Assembly: GCA_004298505.1 (NCBI GenBank)
Contig: SCRO01000085.1
Coordinates: 1 to 55,622 of the forward strand
Reading direction: 5' to 3'
Length of the DNA stretch: 55,622 bases
Origin: Rhodanobacter sp.
GTDB taxonomy: Bacteria; Pseudomonadota; Gammaproteobacteria; Xanthomonadales; Rhodanobacteraceae
Below, in pieces: positions 17,628 through 26,251 of this stretch. The notes under the pieces are model-generated. The model made no database searches. It worked only from the letters and a program-made list of their open reading frames with translations, and was not told the DNA's origin. The position numbers and the translations under genes were made by a program. Numbering within the stretch: the stretch's first letter is position 1; each line of letters starts with the position of its first letter.

Positions 17628-17637
17628 TTGGTATAAT
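17628..17637 (+). promoter_or_regulatory. extended -10 promoter for the aminotransferase gene
   Basis: CTTGGTATAAT contains a perfect TATAAT (17632-17637) preceded by an extended TG element. It is 145 bp upstream of the aminotransferase start. No convincing -35 hexamer lies 17 bp upstream, as is common for extended -10 promoters. The roughly 140-nt leader between shows no obvious gene. Confidence 0.5.
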
Positions 17638-17781
17638 TCGAAATGTTGCTTGTCGTCGGCACACCCAGCGTGATCCGCGTGCCGTAGCTACCCGCCGCAC
17701 GGCAAGGATGCGGCGCGCCGGTGCGATCGGCACCGCAGATTGTCATGCTTGTTCCCCCGCCCACCCTATCGAGTACTGAAC

Positions 17782-18984
17782 GTGTCCTTCTTTGCCTCTG
17801 TTGAAATGGCTCCCAGCGATCCGATCCTGGGCCTGACCGAAACCTATCTGGCGGATACGCGGCCGCACAAGATCAATCTCGGCGTGGGTGTCTATGTCGA
17901 CGAGCAGGGGCATATCCCGCTGCTGCGTACGGTGCATGAGGTGGAGCAGGCCCTGGCCGTCTCGGCGACGCCGCGCGGCTACCTGCCGATCGATGGCCTG
18001 CCGGCCTATGTCCAGCTCACCCGGCAGTTATTGTTTGGCGCCGATTCGCCGCTGCTGGAGGCGGGCCGGGTGGCCACGGCGCAGACCATCGGCGGCAGCG
18101 CCGCACTGCGCGTGGCGGCGGATTTGCTCAAGCAGGTGGCTGGCAGCGGCGCAAAGATCGCGATCAGCAACCCGAGCTGGGGCAACCATCACGTGGTGTT
18201 TCGCACCGCCGGCTTCGAGCTGCTGCAATACCGCTACTACGACGCGGTAACCCATGGCCTGGACTTCGCCGGCATGCTGGAGGATCTGGGTAAGCTGGAA
18301 CCAGGTACCGTGGTGTTGCTGCATGCCTGCTGCCACAACCCCACCGGTGTCGATCTCACGAGCGCGCAATGGCAACAGACGATTGCTGTGCTGAAGGAAC
18401 GCCGGTTGCTGCCCTTTGTCGACATGGCCTACCAGGGCTTCGACCAGGGTCTCGCCGCCGATGCCACGGCGATCCGCCTGCTGGCGGCGGCGGAAATCAA
18501 GGCGTTCGTGGTGGCCAATTCGTATTCCAAGTCGTTCTCGCTGTACGGCGAACGTGTCGGCGCACTGTCGATCGTCGGCGCCGATCGCGATGAGGCGGCG
18601 CGACTGCTGTCGAAGATCAAGCAGACCATCCGCGCCAACTACTCCAGCCCGGCAGCGCACGGCGCCAGCCTGATTGCCGGCGTGCTCGGCAGCAGCGAGC
18701 TGCGTGGCCGCTGGGAGCAGGAGCTGGGCGAGATGCGCACACGCATCCATGCAATGCGCGCCGGCCTGGTCGAACGTCTGGCAGCGCAAGGCGCATCAGG
18801 TTTCGGCTTCATCCAGAGCCAGGCCGGCATGTTTTCCTACTCGGGCCTGAGCAAGGCGCAGGTGCTGCGCCTGCGCGGGGAACATGCGATTTACGCGCTC
18901 GACAGCGGTCGCATCTGCGTGGCGGCGCTCAATCATTCGAACCTTGACGCCGTGGCCGCGGCAATTGCCGCGGTTACCCACTGA
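17782..18984 (+). CDS. aspartate/aromatic aminotransferase (class I, TyrB/AspC-like)
   Basis: The 400-aa PLP enzyme is of fold type I. It shows KINLGVGVYVDEQG, the CCHNPTGVDL loop, the PLP lysine in NSYSKSFSLYGERVGAL (Lys250) and IKQTIRANYSSP. These are the signatures of the AspC/TyrB group, which swaps amino groups between aspartate or aromatic amino acids and 2-oxoglutarate. AspC and TyrB cannot be told apart by eye. The GTG at 17782 (VSFFASVEMAP) is chosen because the family starts there; upstream in-frame codons would give an atypical leader. Confidence 0.9.
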   Translation: MSFFASVEMAPSDPILGLTETYLADTRPHKINLGVGVYVDEQGHIPLLRTVHEVEQALAVSATPRGYLPIDGLPAYVQLTRQLLFGADSPLLEAGRVATAQTIGGSAALRVAADLLKQVAGSGAKIAISNPSWGNHHVVFRTAGFELLQYRYYDAVTHGLDFAGMLEDLGKLEPGTVVLLHACCHNPTGVDLTSAQWQQTIAVLKERRLLPFVDMAYQGFDQGLAADATAIRLLAAAEIKAFVVANSYSKSFSLYGERVGALSIVGADRDEAARLLSKIKQTIRANYSSPAAHGASLIAGVLGSSELRGRWEQELGEMRTRIHAMRAGLVERLAAQGASGFGFIQSQAGMFSYSGLSKAQVLRLRGEHAIYALDSGRICVAALNHSNLDAVAAAIAAVTH

Positions 18985-18996
18985 ACCCCCACCTAC

Positions 18997-19071
18997 GTCA
19001 TTCCGGCGCAGGCCGGAATCCAGTGCCTGGCGATGGCCGCGGCGCCGCGTGTCGGCCTGCGCCGGAATGAC
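18997..19071. repeat. perfect 18-bp inverted repeat
   Basis: Arms 18997-19014 and 19054-19071 are perfectly complementary around a 39-bp centre. The arm GTCATTCCGGCGCAGGCC belongs to a widespread class of intergenic palindromes found in many proteobacteria. It lies between the aminotransferase and rdgC stop and start, where its hairpin could end the upstream transcript. A related half-copy is at about 46861-46889. Confidence 0.8.
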
Positions 19072-19117
19072 GGCCGCCATGGACCTGCCTCACGGCAGCA
19101 CCGATCCGGATACCTGA

Positions 19118-20035
19118 ATGTTCTTTCGCAACCTCACGCTGTTCCGCTTTTCTCCCGCCGTCGCCACCGATCTGGATCGCCTCGATGAAGCGCTGGCCGA
19201 GCATCGCCTGCGCCCCTGCGGTTCGCTGGAGATGTTCACCCGCGGTTTTGTGCCGCCGGTCGGCCGCGGCGAGGGCGAGCCGCTCACGCACACCGTCAAG
19301 CAATCCACCCTGTTCACCGTGGGCGGCGAGGACAAGTTGTTGCCGGCCGCGGTGGTCAACGACGAGCTGCAGCGCAAGGTGCAGAAGATCGCCGAGGCGG
19401 AAGGGCGCAAGGTGGGTGGGCGTGAGCGCAAGCGGCTCAAGGAGGATCTGCTGACCGAACTGCTGCCGCGTGCGTTTGTACGACAGTCGCGCACGTCCGC
19501 CTACGTCGACAAGAAGCATGGCTGGCTGGTGCTCGATACATCCAGCTGCAAGTCGGCCGAAAACGCGCTGACCCAGGTGCGCGAGGCGCTGGGCAGTTTT
19601 CCCGCGGTGCCGCTGGCGCCGGAAGAGAGTCCGCGCGTGCTGATGACCGACTGGCTGGCCACCGGCAACCTGCCTGCCGGCTTGGCGCTGGGCGACGAGT
19701 GCGAGCTGCGCGACCCGGCCACTGCTGCCGGCGCGATTGCCCGCTGTCGCCGCCAGGAGCTGGAGGCGGAGGAGGTCAAGGAGCACCTGCGCAACGGCAA
19801 GCAGGTGTTCATGCTGGGCCTGACCTTCGACGACCGCATCAGCTTCGTGCTGGGCGAGGACCTGGTGATCCGCAAGCTGAAGTTCCTCGACGTGGTGATG
19901 GACGAGCTGGGCGACAGCCAGCAGGACGCGCACGCCGAAATGGACGCCAGTTTCGCCCTGCTGACGCTGGAACTGGCCCGATTGCTGGGCAAGCTGGAGG
20001 AATGGTTCGGTCTGCCGCGTCCCACGGACGGCTGA
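19118..20035 (+). CDS. rdgC: recombination-associated protein RdgC
   Basis: The 305-aa protein matches E. coli RdgC in length (303) and in conserved blocks: MFFRNLTLFRF at the start, a central KVQKIAEAEGRKVGGRERKR lysine-rich stretch, and RISFVLGEDLVIRKLKFLD near the end. RdgC forms a ring-shaped dimer on DNA and limits RecA loading during recombination and replication restart. The ATG 19118 follows a stretch without a clear ribosome binding site. It is followed by a MITE-like repeat starting 24 bp after the stop. Confidence 0.95.
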   Translation: MFFRNLTLFRFSPAVATDLDRLDEALAEHRLRPCGSLEMFTRGFVPPVGRGEGEPLTHTVKQSTLFTVGGEDKLLPAAVVNDELQRKVQKIAEAEGRKVGGRERKRLKEDLLTELLPRAFVRQSRTSAYVDKKHGWLVLDTSSCKSAENALTQVREALGSFPAVPLAPEESPRVLMTDWLATGNLPAGLALGDECELRDPATAAGAIARCRRQELEAEEVKEHLRNGKQVFMLGLTFDDRISFVLGEDLVIRKLKFLDVVMDELGDSQQDAHAEMDASFALLTLELARLLGKLEEWFGLPRPTDG

Positions 20036-20058
20036 GACCCGCATCCGGCGGGCTCCGG

Positions 20059-20220
20059 GGAGCCTGTCGGACTTTACTCGGTGGGTCTGCGAATCCATCT
20101 GTGCGGTCCATATTTCCGCCGCTTTTTGACCCATAGAACCACTATGGGCCTGCAAAGCGTCGAAAATCTGTCCTCGCACAGCTGAATTCTCGCCTCAACC
20201 GGCAAAGTTCGACAGGCTCC
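20059..20220. mobile_element. 162-bp foldback MITE-like element, copy 1
   Basis: The terminal inverted repeat begins GGAGCCTGTCGGACTTT. The element folds along its whole length around a central CCCATAG/CTATGGG palindrome. It is about 94% identical to the copy at 29451 (9 differences in 162 bp by eye). It encodes no protein, so it would need a transposase in trans. It lies between rdgC and the ygjP-like gene; no clear target duplication is visible. Confidence 0.82.
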
Positions 20221-20330
20221 TAGCGCTCGGCCTGACGCAAGCTCCTTGCGCCCGGGGGGCAGCTTCCGGCCATACTGTCCGTTCGGGCACGCCGCATTGC
20301 CAATGCGACGCCCGGACGGACGGCACGATC

Positions 20331-21101
20331 ATGACGCAACAGCTCGAAGGCGACTGGCTGGAACTGGCGACGGCGGGCGGCAACACTATCCTGGTGTTGA
20401 AAGCTGCCCATCCGCGCGCACGACGCCTGCGCCTCACCGTCACCCCAAACGGCGCCCGCGTGTCGTATCCCCCCGGCACGCATCCGGCCCAGGTCAATGC
20501 CTTCCTGCGCAGCCACGCCGAATGGCTGGAGCACAAGCTCAACGAACTGAACCTGATCGTGAAGCCGCTGCCGCCGCTGCGGGTGGGTCATCCGTGCATC
20601 TTTCCGTTGCGCGGCGAGGCGGCGGAACTGGACTGGGCCGAGGGCGCCTATCCGAAGATCGAGGCGCATGCGGAGGGCCTGACGCTGGTGATCCCGCGCC
20701 CGCACAGCCGTGCCTTGCCGGTCGCGCGCGGCCTGCTGGCGTCGCACCTGGAGGCGTTGATCCGGCGCGACGTGTCGCGCTGGCTGGCCGGTTACGTGCC
20801 GCAGCTGGGCCTGGCGCCCACCTCGCTGCGGATTCGCCCGATGAAGAGCCTATGGGGCAGCCTGGACACGCGCGACCGCATCAACCTCGACCTGGCGCTG
20901 GCGCTGGCGCCGGCGCCGGCGCTGCGCTACGTGCTGGTGCACGAGCTGTGCCACCTCAAGGTGCGCAACCACTCGCCGCGCTTCTGGGCGCAGGTGGAAA
21001 ACCTGTTCCCCGACTGGCGCGAACAGCGCGCCTGGTTGCGCCAGCATGGCGCGATCCTCAAGGCCGAACTCGACCGGTTGATCGCCGATGTGGCCGACTG
21101 A
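20331..21101 (+). CDS. YgjP/DUF45-family metal-dependent hydrolase
   Basis: The 256-aa cytoplasmic protein has the zinc-peptidase-like HELCHLKVRNHSPRFW motif. The ligands are expected at His204, His208 and possibly His214, with Glu205 catalytic. This is the signature of the YgjP/WLM-related DUF45 family, whose members are predicted metallopeptidases with unproven substrates. SLWGSLDTRDRINLD upstream of the motif is also typical. The ATG at 20331 is 110 bp after a MITE-like copy. Confidence 0.85.
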   Translation: MTQQLEGDWLELATAGGNTILVLKAAHPRARRLRLTVTPNGARVSYPPGTHPAQVNAFLRSHAEWLEHKLNELNLIVKPLPPLRVGHPCIFPLRGEAAELDWAEGAYPKIEAHAEGLTLVIPRPHSRALPVARGLLASHLEALIRRDVSRWLAGYVPQLGLAPTSLRIRPMKSLWGSLDTRDRINLDLALALAPAPALRYVLVHELCHLKVRNHSPRFWAQVENLFPDWREQRAWLRQHGAILKAELDRLIADVAD

Positions 21102-21123
21102 TCACACCGCTTGCCTGACCTCT

Positions 21124-21249
21124 GGAACTGGCCGTCGGCGGACTGATACCACAAGCTCACTGTGGTCGCTGTCTCCGGCACTGGTGACGAACGGCCCTTG
21201 TCGCAGGGTTCGCCATCCCATCTACACCGGCATGCTGGCGGGTGTTGAA
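21124..21249 (+). pseudogene. fragment of an isoprenylcysteine carboxyl methyltransferase-like gene
   Basis: The frame reads LVTNGPCRRVRHPIYTGMLA at 21181-21240. The GP(Y/C)R-x-VRHPIYTG motif is the hallmark of the ICMT/PEMT-like membrane methyltransferases. Only about 40 residues around the motif survive. The transmembrane segments before it and the usual FGxxYxxY end are missing, so this is a relic. It sits in the 288-bp gap between the ygjP-like gene and a convergent hydroxylase gene. Nothing else recognisable lies in that gap. Confidence 0.6.
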
Positions 21250-21389
21250 AGTCGCCGCGCTGATGCGGACGGCAGATGGTCCGCTGCAAATCACGCGCAG
21301 CAAGCACTCGATACACGCGTAGTCGAGTACGGACCCGAGTCGGAATCCGGTACGTTGCAGAGGACAGGAAGGCCCGCTACGGCAAACCG

Positions 21390-21977
21390 TCAGAGCTTGC
21401 GCATCTGGCGCACGTAGCGCGTGCCAAACACGATGTCCCACAGCAGCGTGGTGACGCCGAAATTGGTTTCCGGATGGTAATGATGCACGTGGTGGGCGCC
21501 GGCCCAGCGGCGCAGCAGCGGCTGCTTGAAGCGTACGTGGTGGATGATGAAATGGGACAGGCCGTAGGTGATGTAACCGAGCGTGATGGAGCCGGCCAGC
21601 AACAGCGCGAAGCCGAGTGGCATCAGCCACACGAGCAGCCCGGCCAGGGCGAGCAGCACGATCGGTGGCAGGAAGAACGGCAGCGAGTCGTACCCGAGCG
21701 GGTGCTCGTGATGCATCCGGTGGCCTTGTTCGAACAGCGGGATATGAGTGTGGAACAACCAGCGGTGGATCAAGTATTCGATGAAACTGAAAACAAACAG
21801 CCCGAGCACCAACGCGAGCGGAGCCCGCCACGCGCTGCCGTCGAGATGACGCCAGCCTGCGGCCAGCAACACGGCGCACAACGCCGCGTCCACAGCGAAC
21901 TCCGCCCAATAGTTGGTGCGGGTGGTGGACATCCGCGCAATCGCATCCAGACCTGAATGAACGAGGCTTCTCTTCAT
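21390..21977 (-). CDS. sterol desaturase/fatty acid hydroxylase superfamily protein
   Basis: The roughly 195-aa membrane protein has four or so hydrophobic segments and the histidine clusters of the di-iron hydroxylase superfamily. These are HRWLFH, GHRMHHEHP, HFIIHH and HHVHHYHPETNFGVT. Members hydroxylate lipids or carotenoids; the substrate is unknown. The start is uncertain: ATG 21977 (MKRSLVHSGL) is chosen, while ATG at 21932 (MSTTRTNYW) or the longer frame to 22046 are alternatives. It converges on the gap holding the ICMT relic. Confidence 0.82.
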   Translation of the reverse strand: MKRSLVHSGLDAIARMSTTRTNYWAEFAVDAALCAVLLAAGWRHLDGSAWRAPLALVLGLFVFSFIEYLIHRWLFHTHIPLFEQGHRMHHEHPLGYDSLPFFLPPIVLLALAGLLVWLMPLGFALLLAGSITLGYITYGLSHFIIHHVRFKQPLLRRWAGAHHVHHYHPETNFGVTTLLWDIVFGTRYVRQMRKL

Positions 21978-22115
21978 CGCTGTGCTTTCTCGCTCGGTTC
22001 CGTACCAAATCGCGGGTTCATGCATCCATTCTCCCATGTCGGCCACAACTACTCACGATACTCTCATCCAGTCTGGCTGAGTCGCGCCTGAGCAGCTCGA
22101 CCACGGTGTCGCAGG

Positions 22116-23102
22116 TCAGTGTGACAGGGCGAATCCGGTGAGGATCTGCGCGGTTTCCGCTGGTTTTTCGAGCATCGGCATGTGATTGCAGCCGTTCAGG
22201 GTACTGGTGCTGATCGCACTGGCTGCCGTCAGGCCATTACGCAAGCTGTTCAGCGCAGAAATATCGACGATCTTGTCGTCATGGCACCACAGGCCGAGTA
22301 CCGGCATGGTCAGTTGGCCAAGCCGGTGCTGCACGGCAAGATACTGCGACGGTTGGCGCAGCGCATCGAAGGTGCGTTGAATGAAGGCATGGTTGTGCTG
22401 GTTTCGCTTGACCAGCACGTCGACAAAGCGGCCGGGGATCTGCGGCGGCTGCTCGAACGCCAGCGCGACGGCGCGGGCGAAACCCGCGCGATCATCGAAA
22501 ACAAACGGGTCGTTGCCGGCCAGCGCTTGCCGGTCGAACGCGTTCGGTCTGGCTTTCAGGCCGAACGCGTCGACCAGCGCCAGTTCGCCCACATGCTGCG
22601 GATGCATGGTCGCGTAGACTCCGGCGATTGCCCCGCCCATCGAATGGCCGACCAGCACGAAGCGCCGCAGGCGTAGTGCTTGCACGAACGCGTCAAGGCG
22701 TGCGGCCTGCGCGTCGATGTCATAGCTGGCCTGCGCATTGCGCGAGGACTCGCCCCAGCCGGGCAGGTCGGGAATGATCAGGTGGAAATGCGGTGTCAAC
22801 AACTTCGCCACCGGCAGCCAGACCTCCTTGCTGCTGGCGAAACCGTGCAGCAGCACGATGGTCGGGCCGGTGCCGCCTTCGTAGTAGACCCAGCGGGTAT
22901 CACCGGCCTGCACCGACTGCTTGTCCAGCTTCGCGGCCATCAACTCGCGCATGAAGTTCGCGCGCATCAGCCATTGCGGTGCGAACAGGTAGCTGCCGCC
23001 GAGTACGATGACCAGCAGCGCCACCAGCCACGCCAGGAACTTCAGCCGGCGCCGCAGCATGCGTTTCCAGAGCGGGGCGGAGGCACGGGTTGACTGGGAC
23101 AT
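22116..23102 (-). CDS. alpha/beta-fold hydrolase, membrane-anchored
   Basis: The 328-aa protein has one N-terminal transmembrane segment (about 21-40, FLAWLVALLVIVLGGSYLF) and then an alpha/beta hydrolase fold. It shows LLHGFAS for the oxyanion hole, the nucleophile elbow GHSMGG (Ser154), an acidic residue near DKIVD and a final histidine in CNHMPMLE. It resembles lipases/esterases of the inner-membrane face; the substrate is unknown. ATG 23102 follows AGGAAG at 5 nt. Its 15-nt ribosome binding site/start block CCAGGAAGCTTGATG is identical to that of glk at 54066. Confidence 0.85.
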   Translation of the reverse strand: MSQSTRASAPLWKRMLRRRLKFLAWLVALLVIVLGGSYLFAPQWLMRANFMRELMAAKLDKQSVQAGDTRWVYYEGGTGPTIVLLHGFASSKEVWLPVAKLLTPHFHLIIPDLPGWGESSRNAQASYDIDAQAARLDAFVQALRLRRFVLVGHSMGGAIAGVYATMHPQHVGELALVDAFGLKARPNAFDRQALAGNDPFVFDDRAGFARAVALAFEQPPQIPGRFVDVLVKRNQHNHAFIQRTFDALRQPSQYLAVQHRLGQLTMPVLGLWCHDDKIVDISALNSLRNGLTAASAISTSTLNGCNHMPMLEKPAETAQILTGFALSH

Positions 23103-23151
23103 CAAGCTTCCTGGTGAGTTTGCGGCCGGTTGCGTGCTTCTCTGGGCAAAA

Positions 23152-23211
23152 GCCGGCGGTCGGTGCCCGCCCTACGGCGCGGTGATTGTAGGGCGGGCAC
23201 CGCCCGCCGGC
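23152..23211. repeat. 24-bp inverted repeat
   Basis: Arms 23152-23175 and 23188-23211 pair with one mismatch around a 12-nt loop. The core is GTAGGGCGGGCACCG. It lies between two genes on the same strand (M1 peptidase then the hydrolase) and would form a very stable RNA hairpin, possibly ending the peptidase transcript. It is not of the GTAG-REP family in this window despite the GTAG start. Confidence 0.75.
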
Positions 23212-23284
23212 GCTTGCCGTGATATGCAATCGAGAGCAGAGCAAGGGACAGCACTGGACGGGGGAAGGGAAGCAATCATCATGC

Positions 23285-25153
23285 TCAGTGAGGCTTGTCT
23301 GCTTGCTCCGGCTGTTTTGCGTTGGCGATGATGCCTGCTACGGCCTGCTGGGTCAGCGGGTGGTAGCCAGCCTTCGCCTTGGCATAGACCTGCTCGGCGT
23401 AGGCCAGTCCGTCCGGCGTCTTCACCAAGGCCTTGTACAGCGGCGTGGTCAGGTAGAGCCGGCCGATCCGGGTCATGTGCTCGGCGGCGGCGGGCCACAC
23501 CGCCTTGTCGCCAGCGGCGATGGCATGGCTGTACCAGCGCATGCCGATCTCGGCGTTTGGCGTGCCGGTGAGATGCCAGGCGGCGTCGAGTTGCTGCATC
23601 TGGTCGAGCTTCGGCGCGTCGGGCAGGCGATCGAGGAAGTACATCCATTCCTGCGTGTTCCAGCTCTTTGCGTCGAGCTTGTCGGCGGCCAGGGTACCGG
23701 CGAGGAAGTCGCCCCGCTCCTTGTCGATGGCGTCGAAGCGGGGTGAATCGGGCAGCGGCGCATCCTTCGGAATCCCGGTGCCGTAGACCCACTCGTGTAC
23801 CTCGGCCCAACTCATCTTGCCGGGATACTTCTCGATGAGGTTGGGCTTTAAGTAGTCGAGCATCTGCTCGGTGCTGATGCTGTGCCAGGCGAAGTGGTCG
23901 AAGTAGCCCTTGAGGTAGGCGTCGAAGTCCTTGCGGCCGAAGCGTTGCTCCAGCGTGCGCAGGAACCACGAGCCCTTGTCGTAGGCTACGTCCGACAGCG
24001 AGTCGTCGGCGCCCACCCCACGCGGGGCGGGCGCCAGCTTCTGCGAATTCGCCGGCAGGTCGCCGATGGACTTCTGCAGCGCGCGCGCTGACAGCAGCGC
24101 CTCCTCGTTGACCTGGCGCTTGCCATACACGGCCTCGGTGATGCGGCCCTGCACGTAGGTGGTGAAACCCTCGTTGAGCCAGATATCGCGCCAGCTGGCG
24201 GCGGTGACCAGGTTGCCCGACCACGAATGCGCCAGCTCATGCGAAACCAGCGAGACCAGGCTCTTGTCGCCCACCAGCACGGTCGGCGTGGCGAACGTCA
24301 TGTTCGGGTTTTCCATGCCGCCGAACGGGAACGAGGGCGGCAGCACCAGCAGGTCGTAGCGACCCCAACGATATGGGCCATACAGCTTCTCGGCCGTCAC
24401 GATCATCTTCTCGGTGTCTTCGAACTCGTGCGCCGCCTTGCCCACCACCGATGGTTCCGCATATACCGCCGAGCGCGGGCCGGTCTCCTGTACCGCAATG
24501 TCGCCGGCGGCGATCGCCAGCAGGTAGGACGGAATCGGGTGCGGTTGGTCGAAGCGGAAATCGCCGTCCAGCGGATGCCTGGCGTCGTTGAGTGCACTCA
24601 TCACCACGCGGATGTGCTTCGGCACGCTGACATGCGCGTGGTAGGTGAAGCGGATCGCCGGCGAATCCTGCAGCGGCGCCCACGAGCGTGCGTGGATCGA
24701 CTCGGACTGCGAGAACATGAAGGGCGCCTGCTTGTCCGCGGTCTGCGCCGGGGTCAGCCATTGCAGGCCGCTGGCGTGCGGCGAAGTGGTGTAGACGATG
24801 CGCACCTGGGTGGGATGCTTCGGCACGGCGATAGTGAGCTTGCTGCCCAGCTCCTTGTCGCGTGGCGCGAGCGCGTACGTGAGTGCGCTGGCCTTGCCGT
24901 CGGCGCCAAGCGCGCTGATCGAGGTGATCTTCAGGTCGCGGGTATCCAGCACCAGTGCCGGCGCCGCGGGATTCTTCCAGTTCAGCTTCAGCGTGGCGAC
25001 GCCGTCGAGTTGCTTGTGCGGGAAGTCGAGCTGCAGGTCGAGATCCAGATGCGTCACCACCACCTGGTCGGGTTGCGCATACGAGTGGGGATCGTTGGCA
25101 TGGGCGGCCAGCGGCAGCAGCGTGCCGACGGCAAGGACAGGGAGCAGGCGCAT
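23285..25153 (-). CDS. M1-family aminopeptidase (leukotriene-A4-hydrolase-like), exported
   Basis: The 622-aa protein has a Sec signal peptide (MRLLPVLAVGTLLPLAAHA). An N-terminal beta-sheet domain follows, then the catalytic core with GGMEN for N-terminus recognition and the zinc motif HELAH (305-309) with Glu328 18 residues later (WLNEGF). A C-terminal helical domain as in LTA4 hydrolase and cold-active aminopeptidases completes it. It removes N-terminal residues from peptides, here in the periplasm or outside. ATG 25153 is chosen for the signal peptide; AGGAG lies about 11 nt upstream, longer than usual. Confidence 0.92.
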   Translation of the reverse strand: MRLLPVLAVGTLLPLAAHANDPHSYAQPDQVVVTHLDLDLQLDFPHKQLDGVATLKLNWKNPAAPALVLDTRDLKITSISALGADGKASALTYALAPRDKELGSKLTIAVPKHPTQVRIVYTTSPHASGLQWLTPAQTADKQAPFMFSQSESIHARSWAPLQDSPAIRFTYHAHVSVPKHIRVVMSALNDARHPLDGDFRFDQPHPIPSYLLAIAAGDIAVQETGPRSAVYAEPSVVGKAAHEFEDTEKMIVTAEKLYGPYRWGRYDLLVLPPSFPFGGMENPNMTFATPTVLVGDKSLVSLVSHELAHSWSGNLVTAASWRDIWLNEGFTTYVQGRITEAVYGKRQVNEEALLSARALQKSIGDLPANSQKLAPAPRGVGADDSLSDVAYDKGSWFLRTLEQRFGRKDFDAYLKGYFDHFAWHSISTEQMLDYLKPNLIEKYPGKMSWAEVHEWVYGTGIPKDAPLPDSPRFDAIDKERGDFLAGTLAADKLDAKSWNTQEWMYFLDRLPDAPKLDQMQQLDAAWHLTGTPNAEIGMRWYSHAIAAGDKAVWPAAAEHMTRIGRLYLTTPLYKALVKTPDGLAYAEQVYAKAKAGYHPLTQQAVAGIIANAKQPEQADKPH

Positions 25154-25275
25154 GGAATGGAAAACTCCTGGACTCGGAAAACCCCGAGTATGCCATTGCC
25201 TCGCCGTTACCCGCCTGTGACACAAGGCGGGCGTAATCGAATGCCGCGCTTGATCGGCGTGCGGTCGGCGCATCT

Positions 25276-26229
25276 TCAACAGTAACGATCCGCCAGCTTG
25301 TCGGTGGCCTGCACCAACTGGTCGACAATCGCTGGATCGGCGGCGCTATGGCCGGCCAGCACGATGTGCAGACCGGCCTCGGGCCAGGCCTGGCTCAGCT
25401 CCCAGGCGCTGGTGACCGGGCAGATGATGTCGTAGCGGCCGTGCACGATGGTGGCTGGAATGTGCCGGATACGTCCGACATCGCGCAGCAGCTGGTCGGG
25501 TTCGAGAAACAGTGCATGGCGGAAATAGTGCGCTTCCACCAGCGCGAGGCTGACCGCGTGGTGGGGATCCCCGAAAATGCCGGGCGCGTCGGGGTCGTGG
25601 ACCAGGGTGGTGCTGCCGCCCTCCCACGCGCTCCATGCCTGCGCAGCGGCGAGCCGCGTGGCTTCGTCGGTGCTGTTCAATCGTTGCCAGTAGGCGTCCA
25701 GCATCGAATCGCGTTCATCGGGTGGAATGAACTCCACGAAACGTGCCCAGCGCTCCGGAAAGATCTGACTGGCGCCGCCCTCGACCTCGTTGAACCAGCG
25801 CAACTCCTGCGGTCGCCCGAGGAAAATCCCGCGAAGCACGATACCCAAGGCGTGTTGCGGGTATGCCTGCGCGTAGGCCAATGCCAGGGTCGAGCCCCAG
25901 GAGCCACCGAACACTACCCAGCGTTCGATGTCCAGGTGTTTGCGGATCGCCTCGATATCGGCGACCAGATGCGGCGTGGTGTTGTCGGTGAGTTCGGCGA
26001 ACGGCGTGGACTGCCCGCATCCACGCTGGTCGAACAGCACAATGCGATAGCGCGCCGGATCGAAGAAGCGGCGGTGGTACGCGGACAAGCCGGCGCCCGG
26101 GCCGCCATGTAAAAACACTACCGGCAGGCCGGCCGGATTGCCGCATTCCTCGATGTACAAGGTGTGCAGCGCATCGACGGCCAGCGCATGGGTCCGGTAA
26201 GGCTCGATCTCGGGATACAGCTCGCGCAT
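25276..26229 (-). CDS. pip: proline iminopeptidase (S33)
   Basis: The 317-aa cytoplasmic alpha/beta hydrolase releases N-terminal proline from peptides. It has HGGPGAG (41-47) for the oxyanion hole, DQRGCGQS and the nucleophile elbow GGSWGS (Ser110). It also shows RYDIICPV for the catalytic Asp and GHSAAD for the His. These match bacterial prolyl aminopeptidases of about 315 aa. It starts 22 bp after the phosphatase gene and precedes the M1 peptidase on the same strand, grouping two peptidases. Confidence 0.93.
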   Translation of the reverse strand: MRELYPEIEPYRTHALAVDALHTLYIEECGNPAGLPVVFLHGGPGAGLSAYHRRFFDPARYRIVLFDQRGCGQSTPFAELTDNTTPHLVADIEAIRKHLDIERWVVFGGSWGSTLALAYAQAYPQHALGIVLRGIFLGRPQELRWFNEVEGGASQIFPERWARFVEFIPPDERDSMLDAYWQRLNSTDEATRLAAAQAWSAWEGGSTTLVHDPDAPGIFGDPHHAVSLALVEAHYFRHALFLEPDQLLRDVGRIRHIPATIVHGRYDIICPVTSAWELSQAWPEAGLHIVLAGHSAADPAIVDQLVQATDKLADRYC

Positions 26230-26251
26230 GATTTCGGCTCCTTGCTGCGTG

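Noticed and set aside
20059-20220. Short protein (DRTDGFADPPSKVRQAP) encoded in the MITE-like copies
   Set aside because: It is the translation of the terminal and subterminal repeats, extends into neighbouring genes by accident and has no start signal.
23090-23102. The shared 15-nt ribosome binding site/start block of the hydrolase and glk as a regulatory motif
   Set aside because: It is only a Shine-Dalgarno, a HindIII-like sequence and a start codon; two occurrences are not enough to claim shared control.
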